Positions 14,478 to 22,055 of a stretch of DNA of 40,768 nt are shown here, one piece after another; the first letter of the stretch is position 1, and each line of letters starts with the position of its first letter. The position numbers were made by a program, and so were the translations under genes. Source of the stretch: a virus. The stretch spans positions 1-40,768 of IMG/VR virus record IMGVR_UViG_3300021437_000007. The stretch is one strand, 5' to 3'. The notes under the pieces were generated by a model, which saw only the letters and a program-made list of their open reading frames with translations, had not been told where the DNA came from and ran no database searches.

Positions 14478-14587
14478 TGACGTATCACCCAAGTCCTGCG
14501 AGCACGGTAACAAGTCTTAATACGGGTCTTTCTAGCGCTGACGGGCATGTAGCCGCAGTAGCTACAGGCTCTTTAGTTAACGGTTAG
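14477..14587 (+). CDS. 36-residue ORF coupled to the preceding gene
   Basis: The stop of the previous gene overlaps this ATG as TAATG. The 36-residue peptide is Ser/Thr/Ala/Gly-rich (MTYHPSPASTVTSLNTG, ending in GHVAAVATGSLVNG) and has no membrane segment. Composition resembles the N-terminus of a tail or decoration protein. A hairpin AGCC-TTCG-GGCT (14620-14631) lies between it and the next gene. It may be a genuine tiny gene or a remnant of a longer one. Confidence 0.4.
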   Translation: MTYHPSPASTVTSLNTGLSSADGHVAAVATGSLVNG

Positions 14588-14645
14588 TACATACACTAAC
14601 TAACTTCTTTAATATTTATAGCCTTCGGGCTTAAGGAGTTTATAA

Positions 14646-15131
14646 ATGCCTAACGTAGACGACCACGGTTTAGAGGTCATAAGAAAAGCTGCGCGAGACT
14701 TACTCTCGGGCGGCACCGCTAAGCGTGACTATGCCCTACAAGTATGGCTTATGAACCCCACAAGCGGCGGGGGCGGCTCAGCTTCTAACTTAGAAGCCCG
14801 CAACGCTTCCGAAACGATAAGCGCTTTAAAGTGCTTATACTCAGTCGACGCTAACAACATAGCTAAAGCACAAGATAATGTAAGCTTTTTAGAAGCTTCA
14901 GTCTTTGGCATAGCGGTAACAGCGGCTAACATTAACGAGTCAGTACAGATACAAACGAGCGGCACCTTACGCGACACAAGTTTTACTTGGGCGTCAGGTA
15001 CTCAATTATATGTGGGCGCTAATGGCGTACTTACTGACGTCGCCCCTACAGTCGGCTTTCGCACACTGGTAGCGGTAGCTCAAGGCGTAGGTCAAATTTT
15101 CATTAACATACAAGAGCCAATAGCTCTTTAA
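14646..15131 (+). CDS. Virion structural protein, decoration-like
   Basis: The 161-residue protein has a helical N-terminal 30 residues, a poly-glycine linker near 40, and a beta-rich C-terminal domain. That domain ends GANGVLTDVAPTVGFRTLVA and IFINIQEPIAL. The G-x-LTD-x-AP-x-x-GF ... (I/V)-x-I-x-x-P-I-x-L ending is common in phage capsid-decoration and fibre-head proteins. AAGGAG precedes the ATG. It is probably on the virion surface. The exact place (head or tail) is inferred only from its position after the capsid gene. Confidence 0.6.
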   Translation: MPNVDDHGLEVIRKAARDLLSGGTAKRDYALQVWLMNPTSGGGGSASNLEARNASETISALKCLYSVDANNIAKAQDNVSFLEASVFGIAVTAANINESVQIQTSGTLRDTSFTWASGTQLYVGANGVLTDVAPTVGFRTLVAVAQGVGQIFINIQEPIAL

Positions 15132-15152
15132 CAAAAAACAAAGGATAGAAGC

Positions 15153-15665
15153 ATGTCAACACAAAGAGTTTTAGAACTAGTAAACGGTAAAATCACACAA
15201 GTACCCGCTAAAGATGTATCAGCGGGCGCGGGCGACGCAGGTAAAGTCGTAGCGTTAAACTCTACAGGCCGCATTGACGAGTCAATGATGCCCGTAGGTA
15301 TCGGCGCAGACGTTAAGTCTATCTTAGCTTCTGAGAATATCTCAGCGGGTAAGTACGTTAATATCTATGACGACGCAGGCGTAGCTAAAATTAGACTTGC
15401 CGATAACTCTAACGGGCGCGAGGCGCACGGGTGGGTATTAGCAAGCGTAACAAGCGGCTCTAATGGCCTAGTTTACTTTGAGGCTGCTAACACGGCGCTT
15501 ACTGGTCTAGTATCAGGCGAACGTCAATACCTTGACGTAGCAGGCGGCGTAACATCTACGCCCCCTACTTTCGCAGGCGGCGCGACTATCTCACAATTTT
15601 TAGGCGTAGCCGTATCGGCGACTGAAATTAATACTGATATCGACGACGTAGTAGTGTTAGCATAA
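15153..15665 (+). CDS. Head decoration-like structural protein
   Basis: The 170-residue protein opens with RVLELVNGKITQVPAKD and AGAGDAGKVVALNSTGRIDE, then SMMPVGIGAD. It continues with a compact beta domain at about 55-170 (ISAGKYVNIYDDAGVAKIRL, GWVLASVTSG, FLGVAVSATEI). This is the pattern of DUF2190-like and related phage decoration domains. The stop overlaps the next ATG by one base. It is probably a surface beta-barrel protein of head or tail. Confidence 0.6.
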   Translation: MSTQRVLELVNGKITQVPAKDVSAGAGDAGKVVALNSTGRIDESMMPVGIGADVKSILASENISAGKYVNIYDDAGVAKIRLADNSNGREAHGWVLASVTSGSNGLVYFEAANTALTGLVSGERQYLDVAGGVTSTPPTFAGGATISQFLGVAVSATEINTDIDDVVVLA

Positions 15666-15883
15666 TGGAACGTATAGCACTCGCTCTCATTGACGGTAAA
15701 ATAGCGCAGGTGCCTGCGTCTGATACTATCAGGGGCGCGGGTGCGGGCTCTTCAGGTTATCAAAAATATCAAGTTAATTCGACCGAGACTTACACAATAC
15801 CTACGGGCGTATCGTCTGTAATTACAGGCCCTTTTATGAATGACGGTGTATTGATAGTCGAAGGTAGATTAGAGGTTATATGA
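15665..15883 (+). CDS. Short structural protein sharing its N-terminus with the preceding gene
   Basis: The 72-residue protein begins ERIALALIDGKIAQVPASD then RGAGAG, aligning with RVLELVNGKITQVPAKD of the upstream gene. The remainder (YTIPTGVSSVITGPFMNDGV, LIVEGRLEVI) looks like a single beta repeat or a fibre tip element. Shared N-termini suggest that both attach to the same virion site. It overlaps the next gene by 4 bp. Confidence 0.58.
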   Translation: MERIALALIDGKIAQVPASDTIRGAGAGSSGYQKYQVNSTETYTIPTGVSSVITGPFMNDGVLIVEGRLEVI

Positions 15884-16299
15884 GCAGTTACATTGTACAG
15901 ACCGCCGTAGCTGCGTCGAGCGTACCTAATGCCGCCGCAGGCAAAGTCAATATTTTTGTAGATATCGCCGACGGTATTACTAAATCGAAAGACTCGGCGG
16001 GTACTGTAGTGCCTTTTAGGCCGTCGGCTAATGTGTCTAACTCTTCGAGTTTAAGTACGTACACTATAACAGACGAAGACTTTTTTAGGGGCTTTGGGGC
16101 TTTAGCTCAAGTAGTAACTTTACCAGACGCTACAAGTAACACGAAAGAACGTAATATAAAAAACACAAGCTCAGGTGATATGACTATAACAGGCATATCG
16201 GGGCAAACTATCGACGGTAACGCTAATTTAGTGTTACGCGGTGGTAAAAAACAGAGCGTAACGCTTAGGTCTGAAGGGGGCTTATGGTGGATAGTTTAA
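15880..16299 (+). CDS. Beta-rich structural protein
   Basis: The 139-residue protein starts in an ATGA-type overlap. The N-terminal part (VNIFVDIADGITKSKDSAGT) resembles a motif common at the N-terminus of phage fibre and appendage proteins. The C-terminal part (TLPDATSNTKERNIKNTSSG and GGLWWIV) forms short strands resembling a beta-helix cap or small sandwich. It is probably a virion appendage. Confidence 0.58.
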   Translation: MSSYIVQTAVAASSVPNAAAGKVNIFVDIADGITKSKDSAGTVVPFRPSANVSNSSSLSTYTITDEDFFRGFGALAQVVTLPDATSNTKERNIKNTSSGDMTITGISGQTIDGNANLVLRGGKKQSVTLRSEGGLWWIV

Positions 16300-17846
16300 T
16301 AAAAATTTTAATGGTACTTACGTTAGCTTTAAATGCTAACGCTACGTACTTAGATAGTGTAGATGTAACGTCTAACGGCTCGCCCGTTAGTAACACTAAC
16401 CCGTTAGGGGTTAGATTAAGCGACGGTACGAGCTATATTAGCACGCTACCCGTTTCTTTAGCGTCAATACCTTTAGCTTCAGGTGCGGCTTTAGCATCTT
16501 GGCAAGCGTCTTCTGACGCGACTTTATCGGCGTTAAACGCTAAAACGCCCGCGCTAGGTCAAGCTTTAAATGCCGCCTCAGTGCCCGTCGTACTTACGGC
16601 ATCTCAACTAAGTACTTTAACGCCTTTATCAAGCGTAAGTATCAGCGGTACGCCTTCGGTTAATGTGGCTAACGCTTCGTTAGCTGTTACGGGCGCTTTC
16701 TTTCAGGCTACGCAGCCCGTCTCTTTAGCGTCAATACCTTTAGCTTCAGGTGCGGCTTTAGCATCTTGGCAAGCTTCGGCTGATACCACATTATCAGCGA
16801 TTAACTCAAAACTTGCGGGTACTATCGCTACAAGCGTGGCGGGCGGCGCGACTTCAGCTTTACAAACTAGCGGTAATAGCTCACTTAGTACTATCGCTTC
16901 TAACACTACAGGCGTAAGTACCGCAGCTAATCAATCTACTATGATTACGTCGTTAAATACAATAGCGGCTAATACGGGCGCTCAATCGACCGATACTATC
17001 GCTACGGGCTCTATCTCAGCACTTAACGGCGCGGTTTTAGTTAACGCTCAAGGGGCGTACACGATTAGCGCTAATATTGCGGGTACTTTCGTAGGTACGG
17101 TCGTAGCCGAAGGGCAAGACGCAAGCGGTGTGTGGAATCAACTACCTATGTATATCGTGCAAACGACTACACCTTACCCTCAAACTTTCACGGTAACAAC
17201 GCCGTCGACGGTTTTAATTACGGGCGGCGGTTATGCGTCTGTACGCATACGGTCGAGTGCTTTTACTTCAGGTACGATTAACGTAGGCTTAAACGCTTCT
17301 TTAGCTCAGCAAACTATATTCTCAGCACAGTTAGGTACTTGGGCCACAAAGCCCGTACAAGTAGCCACATATGGGGCTTCTATAACGGGTGCGTCGTTTG
17401 CCGTAGCTAATACCGATGTGTTTACTATCACGGGCTCAGCGACTAAAACGATTAAAATTAAACATATTTCGCTTGACGGTACTCAAACTACTGCGGGCGT
17501 GGTCGGTATTCTTTTAATTAAGCGGTCTACTGCTAACTCGGGCGGTACGTCTACAGTAGTTACTTCGGGGCCTTTCGACTCTACAAGCGCCGCAGCGACC
17601 GCAGTAGTACGTCAATATACGGCCAACCCGACCGTCGGTACGCCTGTAGCTACTTTGCACTCTGAAAAAGTCTTCGTAAGTACGACTACGGGTCAACCTG
17701 ACGAGCTTAAGTTTGACTTCTCAAACTTGACGGGTATGCAAGAGATAACTTTACGGGGCACTAATGAAGTTTTAGCTATAAACTTAAACGGCGTTTCAGT
17801 GACGGGTAGTTCTTTTAACGCCGACATAACATGGACCGAGGAGTAA
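16284..17846 (+). CDS. 520-residue structural protein with Sec signal peptide and internal repeats
   Basis: An AAGGGGG site precedes ATG 16284, which overlaps the previous gene by 16 bp. Residues 1-20 look like a Sec signal peptide: MVDSLIK, a hydrophobic ILMVLTLAL core, then NANA before threonine. The body has a 59-bp DNA repeat that encodes PVSLASIPLASGAALASWQA twice. The linker is Ser/Thr/Ala-rich. A beta-sandwich-like region (about 250-350) follows with WNQLPMYIVQ and GGGYASVRIRSSA, and a C-terminal domain follows that. Phage proteins with similar sandwich segments are virion proteins. A signal peptide in such a gene is unexpected, and export to periplasm or cell surface is possible. Confidence 0.65.
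   Translation: MVDSLIKILMVLTLALNANATYLDSVDVTSNGSPVSNTNPLGVRLSDGTSYISTLPVSLASIPLASGAALASWQASSDATLSALNAKTPALGQALNAASVPVVLTASQLSTLTPLSSVSISGTPSVNVANASLAVTGAFFQATQPVSLASIPLASGAALASWQASADTTLSAINSKLAGTIATSVAGGATSALQTSGNSSLSTIASNTTGVSTAANQSTMITSLNTIAANTGAQSTDTIATGSISALNGAVLVNAQGAYTISANIAGTFVGTVVAEGQDASGVWNQLPMYIVQTTTPYPQTFTVTTPSTVLITGGGYASVRIRSSAFTSGTINVGLNASLAQQTIFSAQLGTWATKPVQVATYGASITGASFAVANTDVFTITGSATKTIKIKHISLDGTQTTAGVVGILLIKRSTANSGGTSTVVTSGPFDSTSAAATAVVRQYTANPTVGTPVATLHSEKVFVSTTTGQPDELKFDFSNLTGMQEITLRGTNEVLAINLNGVSVTGSSFNADITWTEE
16449..16507 (+). repeat. 59-bp direct repeat, copy 1
   Basis: This segment inside the 520-residue structural gene recurs 267 bp downstream with 58 of 59 bases the same (T at 16454 is C in copy 2). 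It is in frame and codes for the same 20-residue protein motif. Near-identity at synonymous sites indicates recent duplication or gene conversion. Confidence 0.85.
16716..16774 (+). repeat. 59-bp direct repeat, copy 2
   Basis: This is the second copy of the in-frame repeat in the 520-residue structural gene. After it, the two copies diverge at the DNA level but still encode similar residues (TLSALNAK and TLSAINSK). Confidence 0.85.
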
Positions 17847-17850
17847 TAAA

Positions 17851-18294
17851 ATGAAGAAACTTTTAGTAATACTTACGCTTTTATACCTTTCTTTAACGTC
17901 TTTCGCTATTACAGGGTCTACTTATGACCCGCCTAGCATGTCAGTAATCGAAAAGACTAAATCAAACTTTAACGGTCAGAAAGTCTCGGCGGTCGTTACC
18001 GCTAATACGACTCAGGATATTGACCTACCTTTAACTGACGACCACTTATTAACAGGAGCACAAGTAGACTTATCGGGCGCTTGTATTATGGACGAAGTAC
18101 AGTTTAAAGTCGTAAGCGGCACGACGGTAGTTAATCAGTTTATCGACTGGTATGCCTCAAGTTTTACTCGCGATATGGGTTACCCTGCTAAAATACCTGC
18201 GGGCCTTAAGCTTCGAGTGACGTATAAGAATACGTGCGTAGCGACTGACGTAACTGTTAAGATTAACTACTTCTTACACAAGATTTTATTATGA
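17851..18294 (+). CDS. Secreted 147-residue protein (clear Sec signal peptide)
   Basis: MKKLLVILTLLYLSLTSFA is a textbook type I signal peptide, with predicted cleavage after SFA (residue 19). The mature part is about 128 residues and mostly beta, with two cysteines (in GACIMDE and NTCVATD) that could form a disulphide in the periplasm. It starts four bases after the preceding signal-peptide gene and overlaps the next gene by 4 bp. No family is recognised. Export to the periplasm of an infected cell is strongly suggested, which is unusual within a virion gene cluster. Confidence 0.72.
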   Translation: MKKLLVILTLLYLSLTSFAITGSTYDPPSMSVIEKTKSNFNGQKVSAVVTANTTQDIDLPLTDDHLLTGAQVDLSGACIMDEVQFKVVSGTTVVNQFIDWYASSFTRDMGYPAKIPAGLKLRVTYKNTCVATDVTVKINYFLHKILL

Positions 18295-18971
18295 TTTTAC
18301 GGGCACTTATCGAGTTTATTAGTTTTAAAATTATAAGCCCTTTTAAGTGGACCCGTTTAAAGTACTTACTTACGGGCCGCGAGTATGACTTACAGCCTAA
18401 AGACCGCGACATGATCAGAGATTTATGCGAGCAAGGTACGTATTTATGGGTTACTCGAAGAGATACTCATTTAACTACGTACTTAATCGTCTTTTCTGAC
18501 TACGTACTTGCGCTTATGGCATACTACAGAGAAGGCCGAAAAGGTCAAAAACCCCGCTTAGGTTACTACTCTCATGCGTTTTTAAACGCTGATAGTGATA
18601 CTTTTATCGAAGCGGTCGCCCAAGGCGTCGTTTTTAATTATTTTGATAATGTGTTTAACGCTGACGCCGCCGCAGGATTAGTGCCGTCAAAGCTTACACA
18701 TACTGAGTGGTCTATGTTTTCTAAAAAGTTTGTAGAGGTCGCTAAAAGTAAAGTCGGCGCCCGCTATGATACTTTTTTTAACTTAAAAGACGAGTCTGAA
18801 GTGTCGTGTATCGAACTGATTAGAGTTTCACTTCGTCACTGTATGTCAGAATCAGACTATAACTTGCGATTTAAAAACTTTGAAGCGTTAATAGCTGAAA
18901 GAAGAAACTTAACCCCTGATATGCTAAGAGACTGCGAAGACTTTGAAGTCATCTTAGAGCTAAGAAGGTAA
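18291..18971 (+). CDS. YiiX/permuted NlpC-P60-like cysteine peptidase or amidase
   Basis: The 226-residue protein matches the permuted papain-like (YiiX/YaeF) pattern. H95 sits in GYYSHAFLNA, E107 and the turn G112-V follow in FIEAVAQGVV, and the nucleophile C173 with E175 is in VSCIELIRVS near the C-terminus, after a GARYDTFF strand. In this fold the histidine precedes the cysteine. Relatives cut amide bonds in peptidoglycan or lipid-linked substrates. The first 20 residues are hydrophobic but not a clear signal peptide. The gene lies between a secreted protein and the connector. It could be a virion-borne wall hydrolase. Confidence 0.7.
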   Translation: MILRALIEFISFKIISPFKWTRLKYLLTGREYDLQPKDRDMIRDLCEQGTYLWVTRRDTHLTTYLIVFSDYVLALMAYYREGRKGQKPRLGYYSHAFLNADSDTFIEAVAQGVVFNYFDNVFNADAAAGLVPSKLTHTEWSMFSKKFVEVAKSKVGARYDTFFNLKDESEVSCIELIRVSLRHCMSESDYNLRFKNFEALIAERRNLTPDMLRDCEDFEVILELRR

Positions 18972-18972
18972 T

Positions 18973-19980
18973 ATGATTATACCGATTTTAAATTTAGAAG
19001 AGAGCGTACAGACTAACGACCTAACACGCTTTGACGCTACTAAGACTATCAAAGCTAAAGGCGGCGTAGCGGGTGACATTAACTCGGTTAAAATTAAAGC
19101 AGGCTTAGACGCCGCTGACATTGAGATTTATGACGCTGACTCTAGCGCTTGGTTTTTAGACTGGGTTTTTACAAGTCAAAATTTTGACATTGACGAATAT
19201 AATAATGCTATTAACTTTGAAGTCGAGCAAGTGGCCTACAGGGCTTTAGTCCCTAACGGTACTTACTCACTTGCAAATTTATTAACGGCGGCTAAAAATA
19301 CTATCGAAGCGGTCGCTTCGCCCTTGACGGTTAATTTTACAGTAGATGTGAATAACCGTATCACCCTTAGCCCCTCTCTACCTATTAAGCTGCTCTTGAA
19401 TAAAGAGCCCGCTTGCCTTTTATCTCTATTAAACTTTTACGATAAAGATATTTTAAAGTCTTTACCCGTAGAGTTTTCTATTAAAGTAATTACGTTAACC
19501 GTAGCTACGTCGGCCCCTGAGTCGGCTACTTTAACTAAGCATATTAAAGTTTTTACGCCTGAGTCTGATAGACTTTTCGCGTCTGACTCTGAGCTTATGA
19601 TACGTGAGCGAGATATTATGTCATGGGTCGCTGACGGGCGCTCAAGCTTTTTAGCTGAGCATAGAAAAGTACAGACTGAGATTATCGACTGGTTATTTAA
19701 AGAAGGCTATTACGATAACCATAATCAAGCGTTAACTAAGTGGTCTATCGTACATACTAAAGAGCTTCGTCAGTGGGCTATCTATAAAACTTTATCGGCC
19801 CTTATGCTTAGTTTTAGTAACTCAGTCGACGACGTTTTTATTAAGAAGTACGAAAAGTATAATAAGCTTGAGATAGACTCTCGTAAAATCTATAGCATTA
19901 CTCTTGATACGAATAACGACGGCGTAGCCGATCAGTCTCAAGACGTCGGTACGGCTGAAGGTACTTTGGTGCATAGATGA
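18973..19980 (+). CDS. Head-tail connector/adaptor fusion protein
   Basis: The 335-residue protein has two parts. The N-terminal part contains VPNGTYSLANLLTAAKNTIE followed by a strand-rich stretch (VDVNNRITLS), a module also found in the distal tail gene at 24414. The C-terminal 140 residues (SELMIRERDIMSWVADGRSS, HTKELRQWAIYKTLSALML, a VDDVFIKKY helix) match the all-helical pattern of head-tail connector proteins. They end in LDTNNDGVAD, an EF-hand-like calcium loop. It overlaps the tail terminator gene by 4 bp. It is probably the ring between portal and tail. Confidence 0.62.
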   Translation: MIIPILNLEESVQTNDLTRFDATKTIKAKGGVAGDINSVKIKAGLDAADIEIYDADSSAWFLDWVFTSQNFDIDEYNNAINFEVEQVAYRALVPNGTYSLANLLTAAKNTIEAVASPLTVNFTVDVNNRITLSPSLPIKLLLNKEPACLLSLLNFYDKDILKSLPVEFSIKVITLTVATSAPESATLTKHIKVFTPESDRLFASDSELMIRERDIMSWVADGRSSFLAEHRKVQTEIIDWLFKEGYYDNHNQALTKWSIVHTKELRQWAIYKTLSALMLSFSNSVDDVFIKKYEKYNKLEIDSRKIYSITLDTNNDGVADQSQDVGTAEGTLVHR

Positions 19981-20414
19981 GTTTTACCACATTACTACCG
20001 TATTTTAGAGCAAGACTTAAGACTAAGCACCCTGACCTCGAAGAGTGGACTAACGCCTTTGCGGTCGATAACATACCCTCGACTAAGCTTAATAAAGCTT
20101 ATCATTTAGAGTTTTTACCGAGTAATTATGTGGGTACGGCGCACACGGCGTTAGGTTATCGGTGCCAAGTACGCTTAAGAGTCTTCGTTAAGGGCTTCGC
20201 GAAGCCCGCGCTTGCGGTTGACAAGGCCCTACAGTATGCCGATACTATCACTAAAGAGTGCTGTAAAAGCACTAATAGGCTGAGTCAGCCCTTCATTAAA
20301 AACGTCTTACCGATTAGCGTAGATGTGAAATCATTAGACATTACAAACGATAGCGTAGCTTACTTAGATATGACTTTCGAGTGTACGATAATGATAGACC
20401 CCGACGCTGCTTAA
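19977..20414 (+). CDS. Tail terminator / tail completion protein
   Basis: The 145-residue alpha-beta protein sits directly before the tail tube gene. An N-terminal helix (FTTLLPYFRARLKTKH) comes first. Strands flank a helix (CQVRLRVFVKGF, then AVDKALQYADTITKECC), and the C-terminal strands are SVAYLDMTFECTIMID. This is the usual fold and position of siphovirus tail terminators, which cap the tube as a hexamer. The four-base overlap with the connector gene supports coupled expression. Confidence 0.65.
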   Translation: MSFTTLLPYFRARLKTKHPDLEEWTNAFAVDNIPSTKLNKAYHLEFLPSNYVGTAHTALGYRCQVRLRVFVKGFAKPALAVDKALQYADTITKECCKSTNRLSQPFIKNVLPISVDVKSLDITNDSVAYLDMTFECTIMIDPDAA

Positions 20415-20447
20415 ATAAAATAAACAAACTTTTAAAGGAGTTTTAAA

Positions 20448-21386
20448 ATGAATGTAGAGAATATCAAAGTTGAGCCTATGATCGTATTTTACGGCGAAGA
20501 CAAGTTTCAAAAACAGAAAGTCGTTATCAGTCCTGCGACTTTGAAAGCCGATTTAGCGGGTAAGTACTTTCATACTTACGTAACTGACTCTCTAGGCGTT
20601 ATCTCAAAGCATGTATTTTGGTTCGATACTACGGGTACTGACGTAGCCCCTACTTTACCAGACGCTACTTTACACAAAGTAGATATTTCAAGCGGCACTA
20701 TTGACACTGTAGCCGAGTACGCGACGGCTTTAGCTTCTGCTATGTCGGCGTTAAGCGCGGTATTTAGCTCAGCGGTAGCGGCTAATAACGAAGTTACTTA
20801 TGTAAACTTTGTTAAAGGGTACGCACCCGCTTCTCACGACGCTAAAAACCCTTTAAAAGTAACTAACTTCGGTTTTCAGTTACTTGTACAAGGTGAGTTA
20901 GAGCAAGAGATCGGCGCGGTTGACGGCTCTATCTCTGTTAAGTTTAAAGAAACTTTCGTCGAAGTTAAAGCACATGAAAACGGTACGGTGCCTATCGCTC
21001 AGTTAAAAACGGGCGTAGAGGGCGTCGAAGTTTCTTTAGCACTTTTAGAAACTGTTAAAGCTAAGCTTAAAAATATATTAGTTAAGTCTAATAACAGCTT
21101 TATACCTGACGGTGGTACTGAGCTTTTCGGCATGGGTACTTACAAGATGTTTGAAAACATGTTTAAGTACGCTTCTAAGTTACGCTTACACCCTAAGCGT
21201 TTATTAGCAGGCGATAAGTCAGAAGATATGAATTTCCCTAAATCTATGCCTAATCTTGAGGGCATTGACTTTAGCGGCGAAGAAGTTTTAAAGCTACCTG
21301 TAGTGTTTAAAGTTTACCCTAATCAAGACATTGATAGCCGTATCTCTTTCTGGTTTATCGGCGACGGGTCACAAACTTTAACATAA
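20448..21386 (+). CDS. Major tail tube protein
   Basis: The 312-residue protein has the strongest ribosome site of the tail region, inside the same leader as the capsid gene. The C-terminal half contains VKFKETFVEVKAHENGTVPI and GVEGVEVSLALLETV, the beta-strand and helix pattern of siphovirus tube proteins. An inserted domain at about 30-130 (VISKHVFWFDTTGT and TVAEYATALASAMSALSAVF) makes it longer than a minimal tube protein and may project from the tail. A terminator follows, consistent with high expression. Confidence 0.8.
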   Translation: MNVENIKVEPMIVFYGEDKFQKQKVVISPATLKADLAGKYFHTYVTDSLGVISKHVFWFDTTGTDVAPTLPDATLHKVDISSGTIDTVAEYATALASAMSALSAVFSSAVAANNEVTYVNFVKGYAPASHDAKNPLKVTNFGFQLLVQGELEQEIGAVDGSISVKFKETFVEVKAHENGTVPIAQLKTGVEGVEVSLALLETVKAKLKNILVKSNNSFIPDGGTELFGMGTYKMFENMFKYASKLRLHPKRLLAGDKSEDMNFPKSMPNLEGIDFSGEEVLKLPVVFKVYPNQDIDSRISFWFIGDGSQTLT

Positions 21387-21418
21387 GCTTGCCACTGACT
21401 TAGATATGTGAATAACTT

Positions 21419-21450
21419 AAAGCCTTAAGAGTAATCTTAGGGCTTTTTTT
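21419..21450 (+). terminator. Rho-independent terminator after the tail tube gene
   Basis: AAAGCCTTAAG (21419-21429) pairs with CTTAGGGCTTT (21436-21446) with one T-G wobble and loop AGTAAT. An uninterrupted T-run continues to 21450. It separates the abundant tube protein from the rarer tail chaperone and tape measure. Confidence 0.88.
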
Positions 21451-21468
21451 ATTACCAAGGGGCAGACT

Positions 21469-21738
21469 ATGTCAGATATTTTTGTAATCGAGCAAGAGAC
21501 GTTAAAAGTTAAAATCTTAGGCGAAGAGCTAGAGTTTAGAGCGCCTACTTGCAAAGAAGAAGAAGAAGTAAGTACTCAGTTTAAAGAATATGACCCTGAA
21601 AGCTCACCCGTACACCCTAACTCTATCTATAAAAACTTTTTAGTTAACTTAGGTTTACCTTTAGAGAAGCTTGATAAGCTCTCGTCTAAAAATATTGTGG
21701 CCCTTTTCGGCTACGCTATCGGCTCAAAAAAAAACTAG
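21469..21738 (+). CDS. Tail assembly chaperone, short form (gpG-like)
   Basis: The 89-residue acidic protein lies between tail tube and tape measure, the invariant place of siphovirus tail chaperones. It reads EELEFRAPTCKEEEEVSTQF near the start and stops at TAG 21736 immediately after A-AAA-AAC. In lambda-like phages the short form is made in excess over the frameshifted form and binds the tape measure during tail assembly. Confidence 0.82.
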   Translation: MSDIFVIEQETLKVKILGEELEFRAPTCKEEEEVSTQFKEYDPESSPVHPNSIYKNFLVNLGLPLEKLDKLSSKNIVALFGYAIGSKKN

Positions 21739-22055
21739 ACCTAAAAGATATCGTCGACGCTAAGCTACTGAGATTTTATCACGGCTTAAGCGTCACTGAC
21801 CTAAGTCGAATGAGCGCCCGCCGCAAGCAAACTTTATGGCAAGCCATTGACGTACTCGAAGCACAAGAGACTTTAAGCTTGATAAGAGCCTTCTGTTATA
21901 CGAATATGAAGCAGATAGACCGTGAAGCCTTCGACTCGAAGCTTAAAAGTACGGCGTACCCCACATACATATATAATTCAGGTGAGAGTAACGCCGTCGA
22001 CTTAAAAGATAGTTTCTTAATGAAACTTAAGGGGCGATTTAGTGGCAAACGATAA
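21469..22055 (+). CDS. Tail assembly chaperone, -1 frameshift form (gpGT-like)
   Basis: A -1 shift on A-AAA-AAC (21729-21735) joins the 89-residue short form to a 106-residue extension read from CTA 21735 to the stop at 22053-22055, making about 195 residues. The extension is open throughout (LDLKDIVDAKLLRFYHGLSV, then MSARRKQTLWQAIDV). It ends 14 bases inside the tape measure gene. The ATG at 21810 in that frame has no clear ribosome site, supporting frameshift rather than independent start. This is the conserved G/GT arrangement of long-tailed phages. Confidence 0.85.
21729..21735 (+). other. Programmed -1 frameshift slippery heptamer
   Basis: The heptamer A-AAA-AAC lies in the zero frame at the end of a nine-A run and is followed at once by TAG. 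An imperfect stem, GACGCTAAGC (21756-21765) with GCTTAAGCGTC (21784-21794), begins about 20 bases downstream. That is farther than usual for a stimulator, so its role is doubtful. Confidence 0.85.

Noticed and set aside
21810-22055. Independent gene starting at ATG 21810
   Set aside because: No ribosome site, and it is the -1 frame extension of the tail chaperone, reached by frameshift at 21729-21735.
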